Positions 6,973 through 14,740 of a stretch of DNA of 32,044 bases are shown one piece after another. A program made the position numbers and the translations under genes. The stretch comes from Verrucomicrobiota bacterium. GTDB taxonomy: Bacteria; Verrucomicrobiota; Verrucomicrobiia; Limisphaerales; SIBE01. Numbering within the stretch: the stretch's first letter is position 1; every line of letters starts with the position of its first letter. Under the pieces are notes generated by a model that ran no database searches, was not told the origin of the DNA, and saw only the letters and a list, made by a program, of their open reading frames with translations. Location: positions 1 to 32,044 of the forward strand of contig JACQWK010000018.1 of the NCBI GenBank assembly GCA_016209525.1, written 5' to 3'.

Positions 6973-9366
6973 TCAAAGCGGTTCCATTTTCACGATGTCT
7001 TTGGCGCGCTCCGGAGGAGTGACTTTGAGTGTGACCAGTGAGCCGTCTCGATAATCACCTTCCAGCGTTGTGTTGAACGGCGCGTGAAGTTTGAATTCCA
7101 CGTTCCATTCCCTGGGCCAGGCTGGAAACAGAAGGATTTTCATCCCGTCCGCCTGGAGCAGCATCGTCTGCAATGCCATGAGGCCGTTGCCTCCGTGGTC
7201 TTGGTCGGGCACCCAGTCGTAGTTCGGTCCCCAGAACGCGGGAAAGCGGCTTCCGGAATGCTTGGTCGCGAAGCGAGTAGCCACGAGTTGCCGCGCTTCA
7301 TCGGCCAGTCCGAGATACGCCGCTTGAGTGTCGTCCTGCTGCCAGCCGTGGCTCCCCTTGAACGTTCGATGCGAGAACGTCAGTTGCGCCAACCCCAAAT
7401 CCGGTTTGCCGACACCGAACAGCCGATACGGGAAGACGGCGTAAAGTTCGGGGTTTTCCAGATTTTGTCGGATGGAAAATGTCTCCGCAGGGGCGAGCGT
7501 AAGACAATCGTTCGTCTCTCGCCTCGGCAGATTCGGCAATTCGCCGGCCAGCCGCTTCCAGGCTGCAAGTGATGACGGCGTGATGGCGTTCTGGGGCAAG
7601 TCCAACATCCTGGACAAGACGAAGCGCAGGCCGGCGATCTCGGGCATTGGGTTTTCGCAGTTCCACCACGTTTCCAGCGACTGAGCCGGAACGAACAGAA
7701 TCTTCCCGCTGGGCTCCCTGGGATAGCCCTTGTCGTAGAATTCCAGGATGGCTTCGGCGAACGGCAGCAGAGTTTCCGTGAGAAATATCCGGTCGCCGGT
7801 ATAAGCGTAGAAATCAAGCATCATGGCCGTCAACTCCAGCGCGCCCGACCAATAAAACCGAATGTATTTGTTGGCGGCGCGGCCGGGTGGCTCGTTGGCG
7901 CGATCCCAACCGTAGCCGAAGTCGCCATTGGCATAGGTTCCCCAGAAGTACATCGTTTCCGGGAAATACGCGCCGCCATGGCGGAAACAAATTGCGGTCC
8001 GTGCCTTGGCCAGCGGCAGCGCGTCATGATACATGGCGAAGAGCGGCCTCATGAGATCGAAGTCGCCGGAGGCCAGCATCGGCCAGTAGGGAAGGCGCGT
8101 GTTCTGGAACCAGTAACAGCCGCCCCACCTGCGGTAATCCGGATCGAACTGCCCCGGCTCGTCCACGGTGAAAATCGAACCGTTGAATTTGATCGGAGAG
8201 CGGCCACGGCCGCCGCAGGCGTTGATGAACCGTTGGAGGGCGTAGCCCTGGGACACAAGGAAAGCTTCGCGCGTGGACTTGGACATCACCACGGCTTCAT
8301 TCCCTGCTTCGGACCGACCCCCCTGCCCCTCCGAGGGAGGGGAGCTTGGCAAAGCGCCGCCGTTTGCAGTTCCCCTCCTGGGAGGGGCGGAGGGGTGGGT
8401 CGGATCAGATCGCGAAGCTGTGACTCGGATCCAACTGCGTTCCCAAAATTCGTTCCACCAGCGCCGGTGCTCCAGGCGAGCCTGTTCCAAGTCCGTGGTT
8501 CTGGCCTGGGCGATGATTTCCTTCAATTGGTTCTTCCAGCCATCAAGGGTCGGAGCCTGGGCGGTCAAAGGAAAGATCGACAACACAAAGCTGCGGCGGG
8601 CTCCGGATGATTTCAAAGTTCTGGCGTCCGCTTTGCGGAGTCCTTCGCCTTCCAGGGCGGCGCCGAAGGTGCGATTCAGCAAGGGATCGGACAATTGGCC
8701 GATCAAGCTCCCCAAGCCTTGGTGCCGGAGCGACACTGGCCAGAGCGAGTCCTCATTGCGATGGCACCAAACAATCTGGCTCTCCGAATCTTCCAAGACG
8801 AGATCGGGATGCACCCTCGGAGGCGCGTTGCTGGAGAAGCCATCGACCCCGTGGGCTTCCTCGCCGAGCAGTTCGCGGGCTTCCGTCCGCCAGATTTGAA
8901 CGCCGGCTTCAACGTCGAAAGGTTCCGCGCCGTTCATCTCGAGGTGGACGGCGGGGCGGTTTGCATCCACCCAGACTCTAAGTTCGACGCGGGATTCTCC
9001 AGTTCCGGCCTGGATCAGGATTTCGCCTTGCGCAAGCCGCAGCTCTTGCCGGAATGGCTGGCCCTTTTGGAAAGGATTGGGTGAAAGGTGCAGGCGGATG
9101 CGCCCGAGCTTCAACAACCGGCAATGCTCGTCCCACGCATCGGTTTTGCTCACGTAGAAATAGAGATCGCCTGATTCTTGAACCCAGAGGTTCAGCCCGA
9201 TGTCGCCATTCCCCAGCGGCATCGAGCCGTAGGAGCTCTTGCTCGGCTCGCGCCAGAGGACGTTGCAGGCGTCGATCGGATGAACAGCCGCGCCGGTCTG
9301 GGAGAAACCCGCAAGCCACCAAAGCAAAGCGGCTCGGAGGATAGGGGGCAGGAACGATGTTCTCAT
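6973..9366 (-). CDS. Secreted DUF5703/GH95-like six-hairpin glycosidase
   Basis: 797 residues. A signal peptide (1 to about 26, MRTSFLPP..LLWWLAGFSQTGA) is followed by a DUF5703-type N-domain with SSYGSMPLGNGDIGLNLWV, SKTDAW and VWVDANRPAVHLE. The C-terminal (alpha/alpha)6-barrel half shows SQGYALQRFINACGGRG, KFNGSIFTVD, YRRWGGCYWFQNTRLPYW, FPETMYFWGTY, ETWWNCENPMPE, GWQQDDTQAAYLG and WVPDQDHGG, hallmarks of this fucosidase-like clan. It should cleave glycosides outside the cytoplasm; the sugar is unknown. ATG 9366 overlaps the TGA of the upstream sigma54 regulator gene (ATGA) and has AAAGGA 5 bases upstream, so it is translationally coupled and the longer open frame is rejected. Residues about 322-351 are encoded by an in-frame family T repeat, falling in the linker between the two domains. 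Confidence 0.9.
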   Translation of the reverse strand: MRTSFLPPILRAALLWWLAGFSQTGAAVHPIDACNVLWREPSKSSYGSMPLGNGDIGLNLWVQESGDLYFYVSKTDAWDEHCRLLKLGRIRLHLSPNPFQKGQPFRQELRLAQGEILIQAGTGESRVELRVWVDANRPAVHLEMNGAEPFDVEAGVQIWRTEARELLGEEAHGVDGFSSNAPPRVHPDLVLEDSESQIVWCHRNEDSLWPVSLRHQGLGSLIGQLSDPLLNRTFGAALEGEGLRKADARTLKSSGARRSFVLSIFPLTAQAPTLDGWKNQLKEIIAQARTTDLEQARLEHRRWWNEFWERSWIRVTASRSDPTHPSAPPRRGTANGGALPSSPPSEGQGGRSEAGNEAVVMSKSTREAFLVSQGYALQRFINACGGRGRSPIKFNGSIFTVDEPGQFDPDYRRWGGCYWFQNTRLPYWPMLASGDFDLMRPLFAMYHDALPLAKARTAICFRHGGAYFPETMYFWGTYANGDFGYGWDRANEPPGRAANKYIRFYWSGALELTAMMLDFYAYTGDRIFLTETLLPFAEAILEFYDKGYPREPSGKILFVPAQSLETWWNCENPMPEIAGLRFVLSRMLDLPQNAITPSSLAAWKRLAGELPNLPRRETNDCLTLAPAETFSIRQNLENPELYAVFPYRLFGVGKPDLGLAQLTFSHRTFKGSHGWQQDDTQAAYLGLADEARQLVATRFATKHSGSRFPAFWGPNYDWVPDQDHGGNGLMALQTMLLQADGMKILLFPAWPREWNVEFKLHAPFNTTLEGDYRDGSLVTLKVTPPERAKDIVKMEPL
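8314..8403. repeat. Family T palindromic repeat copy 3, inside glycosidase gene
   Basis: CCGACCC at the left and GGGTCGG at the right enclose two CCCCTCC/GGAGGGG hairpins, as in the intergenic copies. 90 bp = 30 codons, with no stop in the gene's frame. It encodes a Ser/Pro/Gly-rich stretch (DPTHPSAPPRRG..). Confidence 0.85.
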
Positions 9367-10733
9367 TCCGATCCTTTCAGCAGCCCATACTGCTTGAGCT
9401 TGTACTGCAAGGCACGCCGGCTGAGACCAAGCACGCGGGCCGCTTCTTCCCGGTTGTCGGTGACGTGCGTCAGCGTCTGCCGGATAAGAAGTTTTTCCAC
9501 CTCGGAGAGCGACATGCCGGCGCGGACGGTGAAGGTCGTGGAGCGCTCGTCGTACTCCCGCAAAAAGTCCGGCAGGTCCGGCACGTTGAGAGTCGCGACG
9601 CGTTGCGTGAGCACCAAGCGCTCCATGACGTTGCGCAGTTGCCGCACGTTGCCCGGCCAAGGAAACCTCTGGCAGAGCTGCATGGCTTCGGCAGACAGCG
9701 TTTTCCTGCGGCGCTTATGCTTCGCGCAAAAATGTTCCAGAAACGTTTCGATCAAGAACGGGATGTCTTCGACGCGATCCCGGAGCGGGGGGATCGTGAT
9801 GGGCAGGATTTGCAGACGATAAAAGAGGTCTTCGCGGAATTTGCCCGCCGCCACCGAATCGCTGAGTTTCTTGTTCGTCGCGGCCACGACCCGCACATCG
9901 ACCCGGACCAGCTCAGTTCCACCCACCATGCGGAACGATCCGTCTTCGAGGACGCGCAGGAGATCGCCTTGACCCTTGGGAGACAAATCGCCGATTTCGT
10001 CGAGAAAGAGCGTGCCGCCGTCCGCCAATTGGAAACGGCCCGGCTTGCTGGCAATGGCCCCGGTGAAAGCGCCCTTGACGTGGCCGAACAGTTCCGCTTC
10101 GAGCAACTGGTCCGGCAGAGCGGCGCAGTTCACCGAGATGAACGGATGGTCGTGCCGAGGGCTTTTGAAATGGATGGACCGGGCCACGATTTCCTTCCCG
10201 GTGCCGCTCTCCCCTTCGATGAGAACCGTCACGTCGCTGTGAGCAATCTCCTCCACGAGGCGGGAAATGGCGCGGATGCCTTCGCTCTGGCCGACCAGCG
10301 GGCTGGGTTCGGAACGCTTCTGGAGCCGCAGGCGCAACTCATTATTCTCCGTCACCACGGACTGAAACTCCAACGCCCGTTGGACCGTCGCGCGCAGCCG
10401 CTGCATGTCGAGCGGCTTCGACAGGTAGTCGTAAGCTCCTTGTTTCATCGCTTCCACGGCGTTGTCCACGGTGCCGTAGGCCGTCATCATGATGAAGAAC
10501 GTGTCACGGCTCCTCATCTTCACACGCTTGAGCAGCTCCAAGCCGCTCAGATCGGGCATTTTCATGTCCGAGATCACCAGGTTGTAGAGACGTTCCTCGA
10601 CGAGCTTCAGCGCGGCGTGCGCGCCGTCGGCGGCATCGACCACGTAGCCTTCGCGCCGCAACGCTTCCTGAACTCCGGCGCACAGGCCTCGCTCATCGTC
10701 CACCACCAGGATTTTGATTCTGGATTTATCCAC
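9363..10733 (-). CDS. Sigma54-dependent NtrC-family response regulator
   Basis: 456 residues. Receiver domain (about 6-120) with acidic D12/D13, phospho-acceptor D56 (VISDMKMP), Thr84 and Lys106 (LSKP). AAA+ domain (about 145-375) with Walker A GESGTGKE (174-181), the sigma54-contact loop GAFTGA (221-226) and Walker B TLFLDE (241-246). A Fis-type helix-turn-helix at the C-terminus (EEAARVLGLSRRALQYKLKQ). All parts needed for phosphorylation-dependent sigma54 activation are intact. The GTG start at 10733 overlaps the stop of the kinase gene by 8 nt; the frame is open further up but only antiphase to the kinase gene. The next gene down, a glycosidase, starts on its stop codon. The pair with the kinase is certain by position; the target promoters are unknown. 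Confidence 0.93.
   Translation of the reverse strand: MDKSRIKILVVDDERGLCAGVQEALRREGYVVDAADGAHAALKLVEERLYNLVISDMKMPDLSGLELLKRVKMRSRDTFFIMMTAYGTVDNAVEAMKQGAYDYLSKPLDMQRLRATVQRALEFQSVVTENNELRLRLQKRSEPSPLVGQSEGIRAISRLVEEIAHSDVTVLIEGESGTGKEIVARSIHFKSPRHDHPFISVNCAALPDQLLEAELFGHVKGAFTGAIASKPGRFQLADGGTLFLDEIGDLSPKGQGDLLRVLEDGSFRMVGGTELVRVDVRVVAATNKKLSDSVAAGKFREDLFYRLQILPITIPPLRDRVEDIPFLIETFLEHFCAKHKRRRKTLSAEAMQLCQRFPWPGNVRQLRNVMERLVLTQRVATLNVPDLPDFLREYDERSTTFTVRAGMSLSEVEKLLIRQTLTHVTDNREEAARVLGLSRRALQYKLKQYGLLKGSE
9372..9377 (-). promoter_or_regulatory. Shine-Dalgarno site of the glycosidase gene
   Basis: AAAGGA on the minus strand inside the 3' end of the regulator gene, 5 bases before ATG 9366. It supports the start that overlaps the regulator stop codon. 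Confidence 0.6.
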
Positions 10734-11481
10734 GAGAGGACTCGCTTTCCCGGAACGGCAGCCGCAACCTGAACACCGCTCCGCCCCCCGGCGCGTTGCC
10801 CGCCTGAATTTCTCCGCCGTGCGCGGCGGCAATTTGCTGGGCGATCCAGAGGCCCAGGCCGCTCCCATCCGATTTGGTCGTAAAGTACGGCTCAAAGATG
10901 GTGGTCAATCTTTCGCTGGGCACGCCGGGCCCCGTGTCCGTCACTTGAATGGCCAGGACGCGCTCGGCCTCCGATCGGTCCACTTGGACGGTAACCCGTC
11001 CCTGGCGTTCGACCGCCTGCAGCGCATTGATGAGGATGTTCAACAACGCCTGAGTCAATTGCACGGAATCGGCCCTGATTTTGGGCAGGCCGCCGGTCAT
11101 TCGGACCGCGATTTCGATTTGCCGCGCCGCAGCCTCCGGCCGGAGCAACTCGCAGACATGTTCGACGGTTTTGGCAATGTCCACCGGCTCCAAATCGAGG
11201 GCCGACGGCCCGGCCAGGCGGAGAAATTGTTTCACGATATTCTCCAGCCGGTGCAGCTCGCCATGAATGATCGAAAGCCGGTCGGTCAGTTTCTCGCGCT
11301 CGGACGCGGGAATCTGAGCCAAATCCTCTTCGAGGAGCTGGACATGGATGTCGAGCGAACTGAGCGGATTGCGAATCTCGTGCGCCAGCCGGGCGAGCAG
11401 GCGTGAAAGCAACAGTTGCTTTTCCGTGGTCGCCATCTGGCCCACTTCCTGGCCCAACGCTTTGGCAAGAATCGTTTCCAT
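10726..11481 (-). CDS. Soluble NtrB-like sensor histidine kinase
   Basis: 251 residues. H-box ARLAHEIRNPLSSL with phospho-acceptor H34, N-box LLNILINALQAV, G1 box VTDTGPGVP, and G2 box GSGLGLWIAQQ. It consists of HisKA plus HATPase only: there is no transmembrane segment, PAS or GAF domain, so only about 30 residues precede the H-box. It is therefore cytoplasmic and must sense through a partner protein or dimer contacts. Its product should phosphorylate the co-operonic NtrC-like regulator, whose gene overlaps its 3' end. The ATG at 11481 has no strong Shine-Dalgarno; a longer sensor region upstream is not open in this frame. Confidence 0.92.
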   Translation of the reverse strand: METILAKALGQEVGQMATTEKQLLLSRLLARLAHEIRNPLSSLDIHVQLLEEDLAQIPASEREKLTDRLSIIHGELHRLENIVKQFLRLAGPSALDLEPVDIAKTVEHVCELLRPEAAARQIEIAVRMTGGLPKIRADSVQLTQALLNILINALQAVERQGRVTVQVDRSEAERVLAIQVTDTGPGVPSERLTTIFEPYFTTKSDGSGLGLWIAQQIAAAHGGEIQAGNAPGGGAVFRLRLPFRESESSRG

Positions 11482-11641
11482 CGCGCGGATTTCACTTTAG
11501 CGGCCTGGGTCACACAAGACGAGCCAAAGCTCGTCCGCGAGAATGATGGCCGTGCATCTCCGAGAACAAGAGCGCGATTAGGAGCAAGAAATGGTTGGTT
11601 GCCCTTACAGAGGAGACCGTGGGATGGACTGCACGCGGAAG

Positions 11642-11696
11642 GTTTGTAGTCCCGCCTTTAGGCGGCCCGAACCGGCTTATAGCCGGGACTACAAAC
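11642..11696. repeat. GTAGTCCCG inverted repeat between beta-helix 2 and kinase genes
   Basis: GTTTGTAGTCCCG (11642-11654) and CGGGACTACAAAC (11684-11696) are perfect inverted arms. The core resembles the one inside the element at 2785-2909, but without its outer ends or duplication. The remaining bases of 11482-11725 hold a small ACGAGC/GCTCGT hairpin (about 11519-11534) and the likely kinase promoter, not identifiable by eye. Confidence 0.75.
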
Positions 11697-11725
11697 GCCG
11701 ACCTGTCGTTCATCCAACGGTCTCG

Positions 11726-13927
11726 TCAATAATTCAACGGCAACGCTCCCCGGCTGCGATATTCGTCCTTCTGCAAACCGATTTTCTCAACTGGAATTTC
11801 TTTGAATCCGATCCCCCATGCCGGCGAGTCCTTCTTCAACCGGAAATCCATCCGATCCGGCGCCATGAAACCAGGGTCTGAGCCGACGTAGTTGTCGTGC
11901 AGTTCCAGCATTTCCGGTTTGGCGTGCCAGCCGACACTCAGCCACTTGCCGCCGCTGGAAATGTTGCGCACGACAACATTGTTCTCCGGCGGCACGCCGT
12001 TGGTGGAGCTGTAATAGCGGTCAACCGCGGCCAGGGCGGGATAATGCTCCCGATACAAATCTTGCGGCACCGCGGCCAACTGTTTCCGCATGTATTGATA
12101 AACCATGTTGTGCCAAACCGGCTTGGGGTCGAGCCCGCGGCCATCGAGTTGCACGGCCGGCTGGCAATCGACAAAAACATTATTCTCGACACGATGGTCG
12201 CGTCCGCCTCCGAGGAAGGCCGCTCGGGTGACCTTGTAGAAAACGTTGCCGGTAATCTCAGTGCCGCTGACGCAATCGTCCATATAGACACCCATCGAGC
12301 CCATGCCCACGCCGCCTGTGTGGTGGATGAAATTATGGCGGATGACATTCCCGCGAAAGGTCCAGTCGCGTCCCGCATAAATGGCGCCGACGTCGCCGGT
12401 CTCGAGAGCGACATGATGAATCTCATTGAATTCGAGGCGATGCTCGTTGCCGCTGAACAAAATGGCGCAGTGCGGATGATCGTGAATCAAATTGTGCGCC
12501 ACGCGATGGGCGACACCGCTCAGCAACACCGCCGGCACGTAGCATTTCGACCAGCGGCCCTGCTTCTGGAAGTGGCAGTTTTCGACAAAATGCCGCCCCG
12601 GCGCCAGCGTCCGGCGATCTCCGCCACTGATCGAAACTCCACCGTCGCCCGTGTTCTCGATATCGCAGCCGACGACGCCGTTGGCCTGGCCTCCGTCGAT
12701 TTGAACGCCATAGTTGCCGATCAACCGGATGGCGCAGCCGGCGATCAGATTGTTGGTGCCACCGCGAATGCTGACCGCGTGTCCGCGCGAACCTTCGAGC
12801 ATGAGGCCGCGAATCGTCACGTGGGAAACGTCGTTGAGCGAAATCAGCGGGCTTTCGAGCACGGAGACAATGACCTCGCCTGAAGGTGGGACAGGCTGGA
12901 AGCCTGTCCTACGTTGGGGCGGCCAGAAATAGAGCAAACCCGATTCACGGTCGAGAAACCACTCGCCGGGCTGGTCGAGTTCCTCGAGCACGTTGAGGAA
13001 GTAAAAACGCTGCCCCTTGCGAAATCCGTAAAGGCCGTGCGGAGGCGCGGTTCGAATCAAGCGTTGATCAAGGTCAATCGACTCGACCCGTTCGTAGGAA
13101 TTCGCCCAGTCCCAGGCCCAGTACCCGTGGACCCAGATTTCCCGGAAATTCTTCCAGCCGCGCGGACGATCGCCGGAATAAGTGAAGCCGTCTTTGAGTT
13201 CGCCGATCTTTCCGCCGTGTTCATCGCCTTGGCCGGCGCCTTCGGGAAATCCTGCGATTCGTTCGAACTCACCCTCGTTGGGCCAGCGCGCGAGCGTCAT
13301 CGGTTGCCCGTCGTAGAACAGTTCGAGATGCGATGGGGTCATCGAACGGCCGAAACCGCGAGAGCGCAGGGCGCCGAAATTCACGATGCCGGCCAAGCGC
13401 AGGTCCGCTTGCAGCACGCTTCCGCGTGCTTTCGGATCGAGCCTCGAAAGGACCGACTCATCGGCCACGGGTCTGAATTCCCTGATCACCCGGCCGCCCA
13501 GAAGCCGCACGGCTTCCTTTTCGACGGCACGATAAATCACAGGGGCGTCCGGTGTTCCGCTGTCGCGGGCGGTCAGCTCGAAGCTCTGGTTGCGGACATG
13601 CGTGCCGCCGCGCAGCCACACCACGGCTCCGCCTTCTTTTTCCTTCGCCGCACGGACAGCGTCTCGCGCCGCTTCGAGCGTCGCGAATGGCTTTGCGCGC
13701 GTGCCGGGATTCGCGTCATCGCCGTCCGTCGCGACAAAAAATTCAACTTGAGCCAAAGCCGATGTGACGAAGAAAGAGACAACGCAAAGTGCGAGATTGC
13801 GGCTGCGCCGAGCTGTGTTGAGTGCGTTTCTCCACCGACCGGCTGTCGGGCTGGTAGCCCGCCAGAACGGGCAAGTTGCCCGTGCCACCCAGCCTTCAAC
13901 TGCATCTTTTCGGCGAAGAGATTTCAC
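11726..13927 (-). CDS. Secreted right-handed parallel beta-helix protein 2
   Basis: 733 residues. The secretion signal is internal to the frame: LALCVVSFFVTSALA at about 45-60, then QVEFFVATDGDDANPG, matching the YVSPxGxD opening of this family. PFATLEAARDAVR follows, and rungs are visible at about 355-600: VTIRGLMLEGS, LIAGCAIRLIGNYGVQI, VVGCDIENTGDGGVSI, VAHNLIHDHPHCAI, LEFNEIHHV, IRHNFIHHTGG and VENNVFVDC. The end, DPGFMAPDRMDFRLKKDSPAWGIGFK, closely parallels beta-helix protein 1. It is probably a glycan lyase or hydrolase; the chemistry is not readable. The start is uncertain: GTG 13927 or a GTG inside a repeat that encodes residues about 13-27; no start codon lies between the repeat and the signal core. 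A second repeat sits in frame at 12889-12909. It lies 20 bases after the ABC ATPase gene, suggesting one transcript. Confidence 0.87.
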   Translation of the reverse strand: MKSLRRKDAVEGWVARATCPFWRATSPTAGRWRNALNTARRSRNLALCVVSFFVTSALAQVEFFVATDGDDANPGTRAKPFATLEAARDAVRAAKEKEGGAVVWLRGGTHVRNQSFELTARDSGTPDAPVIYRAVEKEAVRLLGGRVIREFRPVADESVLSRLDPKARGSVLQADLRLAGIVNFGALRSRGFGRSMTPSHLELFYDGQPMTLARWPNEGEFERIAGFPEGAGQGDEHGGKIGELKDGFTYSGDRPRGWKNFREIWVHGYWAWDWANSYERVESIDLDQRLIRTAPPHGLYGFRKGQRFYFLNVLEELDQPGEWFLDRESGLLYFWPPQRRTGFQPVPPSGEVIVSVLESPLISLNDVSHVTIRGLMLEGSRGHAVSIRGGTNNLIAGCAIRLIGNYGVQIDGGQANGVVGCDIENTGDGGVSISGGDRRTLAPGRHFVENCHFQKQGRWSKCYVPAVLLSGVAHRVAHNLIHDHPHCAILFSGNEHRLEFNEIHHVALETGDVGAIYAGRDWTFRGNVIRHNFIHHTGGVGMGSMGVYMDDCVSGTEITGNVFYKVTRAAFLGGGRDHRVENNVFVDCQPAVQLDGRGLDPKPVWHNMVYQYMRKQLAAVPQDLYREHYPALAAVDRYYSSTNGVPPENNVVVRNISSGGKWLSVGWHAKPEMLELHDNYVGSDPGFMAPDRMDFRLKKDSPAWGIGFKEIPVEKIGLQKDEYRSRGALPLNY
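12889..12909. repeat. GCAGGC-family hairpin inside beta-helix 2 gene
   Basis: GGACAGGCT, loop GGA, AGCCTGTCC. It is 21 bp (7 codons) and is read in frame as part of RRTGFQPVPP, between the N-terminal domain and the beta-helix rungs. Confidence 0.7.
13847..13890. repeat. GGGCAAGTTGCCC repeat in the leader of beta-helix 2
   Basis: CGGGCTGGTAGCCCG followed by ACGGGCAAGTTGCCCGT and GCCACC. It is a close copy of 6914-6957. It occupies codons about 13-27 of the beta-helix 2 frame, just upstream of the signal-peptide core. Confidence 0.75.
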
Positions 13928-13947
13928 AACTGACAGACGCGGGCGGC

Positions 13948-14607
13948 TCAGGAACCATTCAACGACCCGGCGCGCATTTGCAGGACCCGATCGGCATATT
14001 CTTCGGCCATTGTCCCGTGCGTCACGACAATCACCGTTCCCCCCGCGCGATGGAAATCTTCAAGATGACGAAACACCTCGGCGGCGTTCTCGGGATCGAG
14101 ATTGCCGGTCGGTTCATCGGCAAGGATCAGCTTCGGCTGGTTCAAAAGGGCGCGAGCGATGGCGACGCGTTGGCGTTCCCCCGTGCTTAAGGCCGCGGGC
14201 TTATGAAACGCGCGCGATGCCAAACCCAAGCGCGCCACCAGATCGTGCGCGCGTTTGGAGTTGGGCCGGACGCAGGCCGAACTTCCGGCGAGCAACACAT
14301 TCTCGATCACATTGAGATACGGGACCAAATGGAACATCTGAAAGACAAACCCGATCTCGCGCGCTCGAAAGACCGCTCGCTCCCGGCGGTTCAACGAATA
14401 GAGGGCCTGCCCACCGACTGAAATCTCGCCGGAGGTGGGGTGCAGCATGCCTCCCGCGGTCAACAACAGCGTGGTTTTGCCGCAACCGCTTGGCCCGCGA
14501 ACCACAATGAATTCACACGGCTTCACCTCCAGGTTGAGTCCATCCAGACTCCTCACCTCGCCGGCGCGAGTCCGATAGACCTTGCTCACATTTTCAAAGC
14601 GCACCAT
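13948..14607 (-). CDS. ABC transporter ATP-binding protein (LolD/MacB type)
   Basis: 219 residues, the normal length for a LolD/MacB-class ATPase. Walker [10 protein letters not shown] (38-46), Q-loop FVFQ with Q90, signature LSTGERQ (140-146; Thr in place of the common Gly), Walker B LILADEP with D164/E165, and switch His197 (VVTHG). It should energise the FtsX-like permease encoded next upstream, at the inner membrane. MacB-class pairs do not transport through the membrane but move periplasmic or lipid-linked cargo by mechanotransmission. ATG 14607 gives an N-terminus ([11 protein letters not shown]) in register with the family. Beta-helix protein 2 follows after 20 bases; the permease gene lies 133 bases upstream with a repeat in between. 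Confidence 0.93.
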   Translation of the reverse strand: MVRFENVSKVYRTRAGEVRSLDGLNLEVKPCEFIVVRGPSGCGKTTLLLTAGGMLHPTSGEISVGGQALYSLNRRERAVFRAREIGFVFQMFHLVPYLNVIENVLLAGSSACVRPNSKRAHDLVARLGLASRAFHKPAALSTGERQRVAIARALLNQPKLILADEPTGNLDPENAAEVFRHLEDFHRAGGTVIVVTHGTMAEEYADRVLQMRAGSLNGS

Positions 14608-14612
14608 GAAGC

Positions 14613-14706
14613 GTAGCCGCCGCCGTGAGGAGGCGGAACCAGATTTACGATTTACAAATTACGATTTATGATTTGGAAATGTCCGCCTCGTCACCTCGGC
14701 GGCTAC
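14613..14706. repeat. ~94-bp inverted repeat inside the ABC operon
   Basis: GTAGCCGCCGCCGTGAGGAG (from 14613) pairs imperfectly with the end, which reads GTAGCCGCCGAGGTGACGAG on the minus strand from 14706. Between the arms is an AT-rich stretch of repeated TTACGATTTA/AAATTACGATTTATGATTT units. It lies between the permease and ATPase genes, so it would be transcribed. Confidence 0.75.
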
Positions 14707-14740
14707 GGAACAGCGGTTCATGAGATTCTTTGTCACAGTC

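Noticed and set aside
9357..10772. 471-residue open frame on the plus strand
   Set aside because: Antisense to the NtrC-like regulator, whose catalytic motifs are all on the minus strand.
13050..13070. GGTTCGAATC, resembling a tRNA T-arm
   Set aside because: It lies within the beta-helix 2 gene with no acceptor or anticodon stem around it.
13867..13890. Possible sigma54 promoter (TGGCACGGGCAACTTGC on the minus strand)
   Set aside because: The distance between the GG and GC elements is two bases too long, and the sequence is simply a member of the GGGCAAGTTGCCC repeat family.
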